DNA from: Rhodospirillales bacterium
GTDB taxonomy: Bacteria > Pseudomonadota > Alphaproteobacteria > Rhodospirillales > Casp-alpha2
Reading direction: 5' to 3'
DNA length: 49,953 nucleotides
NCBI GenBank assembly: GCA_023145215.1
Contig: JAGLED010000018.1
Span: 1-49,953, forward strand
Position 1 is the first letter of the stretch, and each line of letters begins with the position of its first letter. The translations under genes and the position numbers were made by a program. Under the pieces are notes generated by a model that saw nothing but the letters and a program-made list of their open reading frames with translations, was not told the origin of the DNA and ran no database searches. Below, piece by piece: positions 9,954 through 18,725 of the stretch.

Positions 9954-10895
9954 CTAGGACATGGCGAGCGGCTTTGCATTCCGCAAGACCGCCTCGGCCT
10001 CGGCGGTGAACCCGCCCGATGCGTCATGCACCACCAGGCGCGTTTCGGCGACCCCGTGACTTTCCGCTCCCTTCACCGCCTGGATGATCGCACGCTTCAC
10101 GGGCCGGCCATCGTCGACGGGCTGCAGGTCGAGGCGCGTCATGCGCCCGAAACCGGACTTCAGTATCGCGACGATCTCGGGGATGCGTTCGGCGCGATGG
10201 ATGACGCTGAGCGTACCGCCATCGCGCAGCCTCTCCGCCATGAACATCAACCAGGTCTTGAGGTCCGCCGTGCTCTCGACGCTCGCCAGCGCGCGGGCTT
10301 TGTCTTTCGGGGCCTGGCCGTGCCGGGCGTCCAGAAACGGCGGGTTCGACATGACGTGATCGAATAAACGGGACTGCATCGATTTCGGCGGATCAGCGAT
10401 ATCGGCAACCTGGAAATCCACGCGATCTTCGAGATCGTTCCTGACGGCCGCACGCGCCGCGAGCGCAATCAGTTCCGGCTGCACGTCGATGCCGGTGACC
10501 GAGATATCCGCCAACCTGGCCGCCAAGGCGAACGCCGCCGCCCCGGTACCGGTGCCGCAATCCAGCACCTGATCCTTGTCGACTGCCGGCACGCACGCCG
10601 CCAGAAAGACCGGATCGACGGCGGCGCGGAAACCCTGTTTCGGCTGTAACAACGTCACCCGCCCGCCGAGGATCGCATCTTCCGTCACCCGCTCCTCGGC
10701 TTCTTCCAGAACCGCCCAGGCGCGCCAGTAATCGTCGTCGCCGACCATCACCCGCTGCAGGGCCGTGACGTTCATGGGCTCCAGCACGGATGACGCGAAA
10801 GCGTCGAGCACCAGCGCATCGACCCCCTCGGCGGCGAGTTCGGCCTGTATGAAAGACAGGAACACCGGATCGTTGGAACGGGTAATTTCGCGCAT
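9954..10895 (-). CDS. DUF2007 domain fused to a TrmN6-like methyltransferase
   Basis: The product has 313 residues. Residues 1-68 match the small DUF2007 fold (MREITRSNDPVFLSFIQAEL, then VMVGDDDYWRAWAVLEEA). From about residue 70 it is an SAM-dependent N6-adenine methyltransferase of the type that modifies A37 of tRNA1(Val): DCGTGTGAAAFALA for SAM binding and catalytic NPPF at 184-187. These two parts are commonly separate neighbouring genes; here they are one continuous frame without an internal stop. It is divergent from the polyprenyl synthase gene. The tRNA target is inferred from family resemblance. Confidence 0.88.
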   Translation of the reverse strand: MREITRSNDPVFLSFIQAELAAEGVDALVLDAFASSVLEPMNVTALQRVMVGDDDYWRAWAVLEEAEERVTEDAILGGRVTLLQPKQGFRAAVDPVFLAACVPAVDKDQVLDCGTGTGAAAFALAARLADISVTGIDVQPELIALAARAAVRNDLEDRVDFQVADIADPPKSMQSRLFDHVMSNPPFLDARHGQAPKDKARALASVESTADLKTWLMFMAERLRDGGTLSVIHRAERIPEIVAILKSGFGRMTRLDLQPVDDGRPVKRAIIQAVKGAESHGVAETRLVVHDASGGFTAEAEAVLRNAKPLAMS

Positions 10896-11051
10896 CGAAA
10901 TCCTGTGGTTCTCTGTTCTTGCTCACTGTAATGGGGGTCCTTATGCTTTGAAAGTAATGCGGCCAACGCCGCAGGGGAAACAGTGCGGCCCGCGCCGCAC
11001 GGAAGAAAACGGCCCGTGGGCCGGACGGGACAACCGGAGAGGATATTTCGC

Positions 11052-12068
11052 GTGGGTGTAGTCGTAAGCCTGGACGGCGAACGCGATAAGCGGCCGTCAC
11101 TCGATGAATTGCATGCGCTGATTGCGGACGACCTGCAGGCGGTCAACGAAGAGATCGTCAAACGCATGCAAAGTCCGGTGGCGCTGATCCCGCAACTGGC
11201 GTCGCACATCGTCGCCGCGGGGGGCAAGCGCCTACGGCCGATGCTGACGCTGGCATCGGCACAGCTTTGCGGTTATGAGGGCCACCGCCACGTGACGCTC
11301 GCGACCTGCGTCGAGTTCATCCATACCGCGACCCTGCTGCACGACGACGTCGTCGACGAGAGCGAGCTTCGCCGCGGCATGCAGTCCGCCAACGCCATCT
11401 TCGGCAACAAGGCGAGCGTGCTGGTCGGCGATTTCCTGTTCTCGCGCTCGTTCGAACTGATGGTCGAGGACGGCTCGCTCAAGGTGCTGCAGATTTTAAG
11501 CCGCGCGTCGTCGGTGATCGCCGAGGGCGAGGTCCTTCAGCTGATGACCACCAACGATACCGAAACCGGCGAAACCCAGTATCTCGAAGTCATCAAATCC
11601 AAGACCGCCCAGCTTTTCGCCGCCGCCTGCCGCATCGGCGCGGTCGTCGCGGAACGTCCGAACGTCGAGGAAGACGCGCTCGAAGCGTTCGGCATGAACC
11701 TGGGGATCGTGTTCCAACTGATCGACGATGTGCTCGATTACCGTGCCGACCAGACCAAGCTCGGCAAGACGGTGGGCGACGACTTCCGCGAGGGCAAGAT
11801 TACCCTGCCGGTCATTCTCGCGTTCCGCCGCGGTTCGGAAGAAGAGCGCACGTTCTGGCGGCGCTGCCTGGAAGACCTGGAACAGGAAGACGGCGATCTC
11901 GAACGCGGCATCGATTTGATGAACAAGCACAACGCGCTGACCGACAGTGTCGACCGTGCGCGCCACTACGGCGCCATCGCCCGCGACGCGCTGGGGATTT
12001 TCGACGACTGCCCGGAAAAGCGCGCCATGATCAACCTGATCGACTTCTGCATTCAGCGCGCCCACTAG
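11052..12068 (+). CDS. ispB: Long-chain polyprenyl (octaprenyl/decaprenyl-type) diphosphate synthase
   Basis: This trans-prenyltransferase makes the quinone side chain by adding isopentenyl units to an allylic diphosphate. The first aspartate-rich motif is LLHDDVVDE (DDVVD at 98-102) and the second is LIDDVLDY; GGKRLRP and VGDFLFSRSF are also conserved. GTG 11052 is chosen over an upstream ATG because GGAGAGGA lies 8 nt before it and family members start near here. It has 338 residues, typical for IspB/DdsA enzymes. The chain length (C40 or C50) cannot be told from sequence, although ubiquinone-10 is common in this class. Confidence 0.94.
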   Translation: MGVVVSLDGERDKRPSLDELHALIADDLQAVNEEIVKRMQSPVALIPQLASHIVAAGGKRLRPMLTLASAQLCGYEGHRHVTLATCVEFIHTATLLHDDVVDESELRRGMQSANAIFGNKASVLVGDFLFSRSFELMVEDGSLKVLQILSRASSVIAEGEVLQLMTTNDTETGETQYLEVIKSKTAQLFAAACRIGAVVAERPNVEEDALEAFGMNLGIVFQLIDDVLDYRADQTKLGKTVGDDFREGKITLPVILAFRRGSEEERTFWRRCLEDLEQEDGDLERGIDLMNKHNALTDSVDRARHYGAIARDALGIFDDCPEKRAMINLIDFCIQRAH

Positions 12069-12097
12069 GGCACGACTGCATTCAGCGCGCCTACTGA
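12048..12097 (+). repeat. Imperfect tandem duplication of the ispB stop region
   Basis: TGCATTCAGCGCGCCCACTAG at the end of ispB (12048-12068) is repeated 29 bp later at 12077-12097 with C-to-T and A-to-G changes. The copy therefore reads CAG CGC GCC TAC TGA in the same phase. It is a short local duplication that carries a second stop codon. Confidence 0.8.
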
Positions 12098-12118
12098 GAA
12101 CCATAACCGCCACGTCAT

Positions 12119-12231
12119 CTTTCGAGACGGCCCTTCGGGCCTCCTCAAGATGAGGTACTATTAAAGCTTGCGGTTGATGCCTCATCCGGAGGAGCGTCCC
12201 AAACAACGTTTGGGATGCGTCTCGAAGGATC
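12119..12231. repeat. Family B repeat at the end of the XRE gene
   Basis: It opens with CTTTCGAGACGG, ends GCGTCTCGAAGGATC, and has CCTCAAGATGAGG and CCTCATCCGGAGGAGC inside, as in the copy at 3330-3424. Its right edge touches the stop codon of the leftward XRE gene, and its left edge is 50 bp beyond the ispB stop. It therefore sits between two convergent genes. Confidence 0.8.
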
Positions 12232-12448
12232 AGGATTTCTTGGCGTCCTCGCCGTCGTAGTCGACGACGCCCGCATCGAGCGCGAAGCACGCGAGGCGCA
12301 CCGATTTCGGGATCTGCACGCTTTTGCCGTCGCGCTCACCCTTTTCATAGTACTGAATCATGCGCGGCTTGAGGCCGAGCAATTCCGCCGCTTTTTTCTG
12401 TGAAAGCTTGCGCTCCTTGCGCCACTTCCTGAACTTCTTGCCGTTCAT
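12230..12448 (-). CDS. Small XRE-family helix-turn-helix protein
   Basis: The product has 72 residues and consists of little more than one HTH: RKWRKERKLSQKKAAELLGLKPRMIQYYEKGER. This is a Cro/C1-type fold with a strongly basic first helix. ATG 12448 is selected because the HTH begins directly after it; an ATG 60 bp upstream only adds unrelated residues. The last codons KKS-stop run into the edge of a family B repeat. It is a stand-alone DNA-binding protein with unknown target. Confidence 0.85.
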   Translation of the reverse strand: MNGKKFRKWRKERKLSQKKAAELLGLKPRMIQYYEKGERDGKSVQIPKSVRLACFALDAGVVDYDGEDAKKS

Positions 12449-12617
12449 TCCCGATCGCTCCCGGAAAGCGCTGGCGTTTTCCCCCAATGCCCGGACCGCC
12501 ACCGGCATACCGGTTTATCGCGGGCGAACTCATTTTACGCACTGGGTGCGTTTACTCAAGCATTGCGGCGCTTCGGCCCCACGAAAGATATTTTTTGATT
12601 TTGGCCCGCCGCGGTTC

Positions 12618-12646
12618 TTGCTCTAACGCATTCGCAAGGCTATAAA
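12618..12646 (+). promoter_or_regulatory. Sigma70-type promoter of tRNA-Pro
   Basis: TTGCTC and TATAAA are separated by exactly 17 bp, and the -10 box ends 15 bp before the mature tRNA 5' end. This is the expected spacing for a tRNA promoter. A GC-rich discriminator (GCGCGCC) follows, typical of stringently controlled stable-RNA promoters. Confidence 0.75.
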
Positions 12647-12661
12647 GCGCGCCGGTCCGGA

Positions 12662-12738
12662 CGGAGTGTAGCTCAGCCTGGTAGAGCACTGTCTTCGGGA
12701 GGCAGGGGCCGGAGGTTCAAATCCTCTCACTCCGACCA
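12662..12738 (+). tRNA. tRNA-Pro (anticodon CGG)
   Basis: A full 77-nt cloverleaf is present. The acceptor stem is CGGAGTG / CACTCCG, the D arm contains GCTCAGCCTGGTAGAGC, the anticodon stem CTGTC / GGCAG holds the loop TTCGGGA (anticodon CGG, reads CCG), and the T loop is TTCAAAT. CCA is encoded at 12736-12738. It has its own promoter and terminator and is monocistronic. Confidence 0.97.
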
Positions 12739-12767
12739 ATATCTTTATGGGTTTACCGCCCGGCTTG

Positions 12768-12798
12768 ATGGCACACCTTTCGCCGGTGTGCCATTTTT
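12768..12798 (+). terminator. Rho-independent terminator after tRNA-Pro
   Basis: The ten-base stem ATGGCACACC / GGTGTGCCAT has a 7-nt loop and runs into TTTTT. It lies 30 bp past the tRNA 3' end. Confidence 0.9.
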
Positions 12799-13283
12799 GC
12801 GTTTACGGACAACCGCCGTCCGGCAAGAGATTTTCAACATTGACGTCTGGTTTGGTCTTCGAAGACAGACCGGCCGATTCCGTCGGTCGATTGTAGGTTC
12901 GCCATCTGACCTAAAACTTGGTGATTTAACGTCCGAGAGATGACATAGAAAAACGAACACCGGTTCAACCAATCGTTGCCGGGATTGTCGCCTCACAGAA
13001 AAATGACTGCTGGCAACAGATTCAAGACGTCGACGCGGCATCCCTTCGGAGGCTCCCGGCCATACCAATCTCAGGTAGAATAGGTTAAGTATTTATCCAA
13101 AAATGCAAAGCATGTCTATTGCATTGACCATAATATGATAAGGGTTTTTGAAGTAATTTTTTGTGCGATACTCACTTCAAAAGACTTGAGCACGGCGTTC
13201 GTACTCAATAAAAGCGCCGTACTTGCTTGAGCCAGAAGCCGGAAGAGCTTCGGCAAGGTTGAGGAAACGGGGGGCCAAACCGA
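12799..13283. other. Gene-free, partly AT-rich leader before the histidine kinase
   Basis: I see no credible gene in these 485 bp. A leftward frame at 12745-13068 overlaps the tRNA terminator and looks random. From about 13081 to 13180 the base composition becomes markedly AT-rich, unlike the surroundings. The stretch ACGGCG (13193-13198) is mirrored by CGCCGT (13215-13220). Close to the kinase ATG there is a strong hairpin at 13272-13301 (GGG-CAAACC with GGTTTGCCC, one bulged C). The region is presumably the kinase promoter and leader, but no confident -35/-10 pair was found. Confidence 0.45.
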
Positions 13284-16200
13284 ATGGTTAGGGGTTTGCC
13301 CTTGTTAAGTTGCGAAAACCGCAAGCTGATCTTTTTTCCGTCTGATACGGTCGGTTGGGCCAAGGCGTGTGGATCGTCATGCCCACAGCTTGATCCGGCA
13401 TGCCGCTGGCGCTCGTTCCTGCGCTCGTGCGTTGCTGTGCTGACGATTTCGTTCGTCATTTTGCTCGCCTTTCCGGGGCCGGGCCGTGCGCAGCAGACCG
13501 CCGACAGCCCCGCCGCGACGGCGGACTTGATTGCCGGGGTGCCAAGAGGATTTCCGCCGCATTACATCGTCGATGACAAGGGCGACGTCAAAGGTTTCGC
13601 GATCGACGTCATGAACGAGATCGCGAAGCGGGCGAACGTTGCCGTCCGATACAGGGTTTTCGACTCCTGGTCTGCCGTCAACGAAGCGCTCGAAGCAGGT
13701 GATATCGATCTCGTCCCGAATATGGGGGTCGGGTTTGAGCGCAGGATGGCGGGCCACTTCACGACGCCCTACGAAACGGCGGAAATCGCTCTGTTTATTC
13801 GCACGACTGACGACGAGATCGTCAGTCTCGGCGATTTGAAGCGCCGAAAGATAGGGATTGTCGAGACCAATCAGGCCCTGGACATGATTCCGTCACGCCT
13901 GAATATTGATCAGGAGGTTTTCCCCGACCTGGAAAGTGCGATAAGGGGGCTCGTCAACAAAGACATCGACGTGCTGGCCTATCCGGAAGCGCCGGCGCTG
14001 TATCTTGCCAGTAGCCTCGGGTTCGGTGATCAATTGAAGACCAGTGGGCCGCCGCTGGGTTTCGTCGAGCGCGCGGTTCAGGTTAGCAAACATTATCCTG
14101 ATCTGGTGCAATTGCTTGACCCCCATATCCGGGACTTCGCGACCTCGAACACATTCGATGAGGTTTATCGAAAATGGTTCGTTGACGAAAAACGCGTAAG
14201 CGCATCGGACTGGGTGCTGCCCGGGTCGGCCGGGGCCGTTGTTCTTTTCGCCGGACTCGGCATTCTGGCGTGGCTGTCATACAAAACGCTGGTACGAAAG
14301 ACCGCAGACCCTGCGCAGCGCGATATCGAGTTACGGCTCTGGAAGCGGACCGTGATGATCGGGGCCGGCCTGGCGCTGGTGCTCGTCGTCGCCACGGCGT
14401 TAGCCGCGATAACCTTGTATCAAATCGCCTTCGACAAGGAAAAGGAGGCGTTGCAAGAGGCGTTGCAAGGCCGCGCCAGCCTGATCTCGTCCATCGCGCG
14501 GTTCGACCGCGAGTTCAGCACTTACCCGGGCGATCCGCGGCACGGCACGCTCAAGCAAGTGCTTCAGGGTCTGTCGGGTCTGCGCGGCCCGTCGGAGGTT
14601 CTGCTGGCGGAACGTAACGGCGGCGACATCTTGTTTGTGTTCCGGCAGCTGGCGCCCGAGCGTTTCGCGCCACGCCGTATTCCCATGGACGGCACGTTCG
14701 CAGAACCGATGCGGCGGGCGTTGCTTGGCGAAGAAGGCGTGATCAGAGGACTGGATTATCGTGGTCAGAAGGTTCTGGCTGCGTATCAACCCGTCGCCGG
14801 CCTCGACATGGGCATCGTCATCAAGCGGGATATTTTGGAAATCCGCGCACCTTTCATTTCCGCAGGCTGGTTGATCGCCGATCTCGCCATCACGCTCAGT
14901 CTGATCTGCAGCTTTGCATATTTCCGTTTGTCGTCACCGTTGGTCTCACTTGTTCTGGATCGCGAGAATCAGTTCCGCGGACTGTATCGGTCGATGGTCA
15001 GCGGGGTCATCATCTGCCGGCCGAGCGATGACCGGGCGAGCGACTTTATTATTTCAAACGTCAATCCCGCCGTTGAACGGATCGAGGGCTTATCGAGTAC
15101 GGAAATCGTCGGCCGAAGAATGACCGATGTCTTCCCGAGCATCACCCGTACAGGATTCCTTCGCACCATGCGGCGGGTATGGGAAAGCGGCGAATTCCGG
15201 CAGCTGCCGCCCACCTATTATGAAGACGCGCGGGTTGCAGGCTGGCGCACCTGTAATCTCTATAGGGTTCGCAGCGGTGAACTGATCCTCGACTACGACG
15301 ATGTTACGGAGCAGATCGAGGCTTCGGAGCGGCTCCGCGTCAGCGAGGAGCGTTTCGACCTGGCGATGCGCGGCGCGAACGACGGCTTGTGGGATTGGAA
15401 CGTTCTCACCGACGACGTCTATTATTCGCCCCGCTGGAAGAGCATGCTCGGACATGCCGAGGATGAGATCGGAACCTCGTTCGAGGAATGGCGCAGCCGT
15501 GTGCATCCGAGCGACGTCGAGCAAGCCCAGGCGCATGTCTCGGATTATGTCGCGGGCCGGATCCCCAATTTTGAAAACGAATTCCGTATGCGGCACAAGG
15601 ATGGGCAATGGGTCCATATCCTTTCGCGCGGACAAGGCGTCTGGAACGACGCGGGCGAATGCATCCGTCTGATCGGCACGCACACCGACATCACGGCGTT
15701 GCGTGATGCCGAGAAGTTGTTGCTGCAGGAGAGAAACCGCTTCGAGCAATATCTTCAGCTTGCGGGCAGCATGCTGGTCGCACTGGACGCCGATGGACGG
15801 ATTCTTCTCGTTAACCGTGCGGCGTGCCGGATCCTGGAATACGACGAAAGCGAACTTCTCGGCGCAAATTGGTTCGAAACGGTGATCCCTGCGGAGCAGA
15901 GAGCCGCCATGAGGGAGACACAAAGCCGCGTGATGGCCGGCGATGCGGAAACCGAAAATTTCGAAAACGAAATTCTGACAAAAAGCGGCGCACGACGGGT
16001 CATCCGCTGGCATAACGTCGGGCTCATGCATGACCTGGATGCCGAGGGCATCACCACGCTGAGTTCCGGCGAAGACGTCACCGAGATGCGCCAAGCCGAG
16101 GAAGAACTTCAACAGAGCCGCGAGCGATACCGCGAACTGATCGAGACGATCACCGACCTGGTCTGGGAGGTCGATAGCGATGGAATCTATACCTACGTAA

Positions 16201-18725
16201 GTCCGCGTGCGTACGAGCTGATCGGCTACCGGCCGGAGGAACTTGTCGGCACCGACTCCTTCGCGCTCATTCCCGATGAAGACCGGGCCGGAATCAAAAA
16301 GATATTCAAGAAGCTGCTAGCGAACAAGGAACAGCTTCATGGTGCCGAACGACGCTTCATCGGCAAGCAAGGACAAATGGTCATTCTCGAACGAAACGCC
16401 GTTCCGATCGTCGATGCTGATGGGAATGCCGTGGGCATCCGGGGCGTGGACCGCGATATCACGGCACGCAAGGCGGCCGAAGACGCCTTCCGCCGCGAAG
16501 CCGAGGCACGAGCCGAACTGACGAATATTGTCAACAGAAGTCCGACCGTCGCAATCGCGTGGCGAAACCGACCGGGCTGGCCGGTGACGTTTGTCTCAGA
16601 AAACGTTCGTCAGTTCGGCTACACGCCGGAAGAGTTTCTCAGCGGCAAACTTTCATACGCGGCAATTATCCACGATGACGACCGAGAGCGCATCGAGGCG
16701 GCGGTCGCAGGTGCCGTGGCGCAGAAACGCCGCGAACTGGACCTGACCTATCGCATCGTCACGAAATCCGGCGAAATCCGCTGGGTCGATACGCGTATTT
16801 TCGACGAAAAAGGAACCGGGACCGAGGGCAAGGGCATCATCCTCGACATTACCGAGCGCAAGCTTGCCTCGGAAAGAGCGGAGATATACCTACAAACGGC
16901 CGGGAATCTTTTCGTCGCATTAGACCAGGACGGCATCACCCGGCGCGTCAACAACCGGACCTGCGATATGCTCGGTCTCAGAGAGAGCGATATTCTCGGC
17001 TCCGACTGGATAAACAGGTTTGTGGCGCCGGATCATCGCGACCGTGTTAAGGCGTATTTCGACGATATCATCTCAGGAAACGCGCCGGCGACGGGCGAGT
17101 ATGAAAGCGAGATTCTTTGCGCCAAAGGTCTGCATCGTACCGTTCGCTGGTATCATACGGTTCTTTTCAATCCCGACGGATCCTTCGACAGCCTCAAGGC
17201 CTTTGGCGTCGACGTGACGGATCAACGTGACGCCGAGCAACAAGTCAAGGAATACGCGGAATTCACATATGATTATCCGAACCCCGTCCTGCGGCTGGAT
17301 GAAAAAGCGAACATCGTGCTGTCCAATGCCGCAGCGCGGGATTTCCTAACAAACCTCAGCGACAAGGTCCTGGAGGGTGGTGCGGACGCCGACGCGTCAG
17401 CCTGGCTGGATCTCCTGGTCTATGCGCGTTTTTGCGAGAAAACCGAACAGCGGGAATTTCACTTTGGCGACCGCACGCTGCTGTTCGAGATCGTTCCCAG
17501 CCCGGAAGAAGAAGGCGGCCGGCACACGAACTTGTATGCGACCGATATAACCGACCTTCGCGCGACGGAGCGACGCCTGCAAATGGCCGAGAAAATGGAA
17601 GCCCTCGGGCACCTCACAGGGGGAATCGCGCACGATTTCAACAACCTGTTGACGGTGATTCTCGGCAACCTGCAGCTCCTCAAGCGGCAGCTTGCGGATG
17701 ATGAGGCTGTCACAAAGCGCCTTGATAGAATCATATCCGCCTCGGAAAGCGGCGCGGGGTTGATCAGCCGCATGATGTCGTTCGCCCGTCAACAGGTGCT
17801 CGAGGAAGACTACGTCGATGTCAACGAACTCGTCATCCGCATGGAGGCGCTGTTGCAGCGGTCGATGGGCGAACACATCCGGATCACGACGGCGTTAAGC
17901 GATCAAGACTGCATCGTGCTCACCGATCAAACCCGTTTGGAGAACGTGATGCTGAACCTGTGCATCAATGCGCGTGACGCCATGCCGGACGGGGGCGAAC
18001 TGACGATCGGAACAGCGCGCCGCACGCTCGATGCCGAATACGCAAGGGTATGGGATGACGTGACGCCCGGCGAGTACGTGGAGATCATCGTCTCCGACAA
18101 TGGGACCGGCATGACCGACGAGGTCCAGCAGCAGATTTTTGAGCCGTTTTACACCTCCAAACCAAAGGGAGAGGGCACGGGGCTGGGTCTGAGCACCGTC
18201 TTCGGTTTCGTGAAGCAATCCAAGGGGCATGTCTCCGTCTATAGTGAATTGGGCGAAGGATCGACCTTCAAGGTATACCTCCCCGTTTCCGAGGAACCGA
18301 TGCCTGCACGGCTCGCCGACAAGGCGGAGATCGCGCGGAAGCCGCGCAAACCGGCACGTATTCTCGTTGTTGAAGACGATCATGACGTCCGCGAATTCGC
18401 CGTCACGGCACTTACGGATGCCGGTTATCAGGTCCTGGAAGCGGAGAATGGCGAACGTGGCCTCGACCTGTTTACCGGTCCCGAGCACGTGGATCTGGTG
18501 TTCTCGGACGTGGTCATGCCGGGTGGCCTGAGCGGCCCTGAACTTGCCCAGAAAGTGCGACACATACGTTCCGATATCCCGGTGCTCCTTGCATCCGGGT
18601 ACGCGGAACAGATCATCAAGAAACGGGTTCAAATTGAAGGGAATGCGGATTTTCTAATGAAGCCATACGTTGCCGACGACCTGATCCGCCGCGTTGATAA
18701 GTTATTGGAGGACGCGCATGAATAA
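13284..18725 (+). CDS. Giant hybrid sensor histidine kinase: SBP sensor, multi-PAS, HisKA-HATPase-REC
   Basis: The product has 1813 residues. In order: signal-like hydrophobic segment (about 50-68, ending GRAQQ), a family-3 solute-binding-type sensor (about 80-300), membrane spans near 310-332 and 356-379, a second periplasmic region (about 380-523), a span at 524-547, then about seven PAS units from 564 to 1430. PAS3 (LQLAGSMLVALDADG) and PAS6 (LQTAGNLFVALDQDG) are clear duplicates. HisKA follows with His1450 (GGIAHDFNNLL), HATPase motifs (NARDAMPDGG, DNGTGM, GTGLGLST) and a REC domain with Asp1742. It probably senses a small molecule in the periplasm and signals through a phosphorelay. The downstream REC-EAL gene overlaps it by 8 bp. 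The N-terminus is unusually long, so the true start is uncertain. Confidence 0.93.
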   Translation: MVRGLPLLSCENRKLIFFPSDTVGWAKACGSSCPQLDPACRWRSFLRSCVAVLTISFVILLAFPGPGRAQQTADSPAATADLIAGVPRGFPPHYIVDDKGDVKGFAIDVMNEIAKRANVAVRYRVFDSWSAVNEALEAGDIDLVPNMGVGFERRMAGHFTTPYETAEIALFIRTTDDEIVSLGDLKRRKIGIVETNQALDMIPSRLNIDQEVFPDLESAIRGLVNKDIDVLAYPEAPALYLASSLGFGDQLKTSGPPLGFVERAVQVSKHYPDLVQLLDPHIRDFATSNTFDEVYRKWFVDEKRVSASDWVLPGSAGAVVLFAGLGILAWLSYKTLVRKTADPAQRDIELRLWKRTVMIGAGLALVLVVATALAAITLYQIAFDKEKEALQEALQGRASLISSIARFDREFSTYPGDPRHGTLKQVLQGLSGLRGPSEVLLAERNGGDILFVFRQLAPERFAPRRIPMDGTFAEPMRRALLGEEGVIRGLDYRGQKVLAAYQPVAGLDMGIVIKRDILEIRAPFISAGWLIADLAITLSLICSFAYFRLSSPLVSLVLDRENQFRGLYRSMVSGVIICRPSDDRASDFIISNVNPAVERIEGLSSTEIVGRRMTDVFPSITRTGFLRTMRRVWESGEFRQLPPTYYEDARVAGWRTCNLYRVRSGELILDYDDVTEQIEASERLRVSEERFDLAMRGANDGLWDWNVLTDDVYYSPRWKSMLGHAEDEIGTSFEEWRSRVHPSDVEQAQAHVSDYVAGRIPNFENEFRMRHKDGQWVHILSRGQGVWNDAGECIRLIGTHTDITALRDAEKLLLQERNRFEQYLQLAGSMLVALDADGRILLVNRAACRILEYDESELLGANWFETVIPAEQRAAMRETQSRVMAGDAETENFENEILTKSGARRVIRWHNVGLMHDLDAEGITTLSSGEDVTEMRQAEEELQQSRERYRELIETITDLVWEVDSDGIYTYVSPRAYELIGYRPEELVGTDSFALIPDEDRAGIKKIFKKLLANKEQLHGAERRFIGKQGQMVILERNAVPIVDADGNAVGIRGVDRDITARKAAEDAFRREAEARAELTNIVNRSPTVAIAWRNRPGWPVTFVSENVRQFGYTPEEFLSGKLSYAAIIHDDDRERIEAAVAGAVAQKRRELDLTYRIVTKSGEIRWVDTRIFDEKGTGTEGKGIILDITERKLASERAEIYLQTAGNLFVALDQDGITRRVNNRTCDMLGLRESDILGSDWINRFVAPDHRDRVKAYFDDIISGNAPATGEYESEILCAKGLHRTVRWYHTVLFNPDGSFDSLKAFGVDVTDQRDAEQQVKEYAEFTYDYPNPVLRLDEKANIVLSNAAARDFLTNLSDKVLEGGADADASAWLDLLVYARFCEKTEQREFHFGDRTLLFEIVPSPEEEGGRHTNLYATDITDLRATERRLQMAEKMEALGHLTGGIAHDFNNLLTVILGNLQLLKRQLADDEAVTKRLDRIISASESGAGLISRMMSFARQQVLEEDYVDVNELVIRMEALLQRSMGEHIRITTALSDQDCIVLTDQTRLENVMLNLCINARDAMPDGGELTIGTARRTLDAEYARVWDDVTPGEYVEIIVSDNGTGMTDEVQQQIFEPFYTSKPKGEGTGLGLSTVFGFVKQSKGHVSVYSELGEGSTFKVYLPVSEEPMPARLADKAEIARKPRKPARILVVEDDHDVREFAVTALTDAGYQVLEAENGERGLDLFTGPEHVDLVFSDVVMPGGLSGPELAQKVRHIRSDIPVLLASGYAEQIIKKRVQIEGNADFLMKPYVADDLIRRVDKLLEDAHE

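Noticed and set aside
12745..13068. Leftward 107-codon frame after the tRNA
   Set aside because: It overlaps the tRNA terminator, has no ribosome site, a random-looking sequence and no family match.
12662..13283. tRNA-Pro as attachment site of an integrated element
   Set aside because: There is no integrase, no direct repeat of the tRNA 3' end found downstream in the window, and the following genes are chromosomal in style.
13200..13340. Possible c-di-GMP (GEMM) riboswitch before the hybrid kinase
   Set aside because: Expected from context, but the conserved GEMM core sequences and tetraloop/receptor are not seen; only generic hairpins are present.
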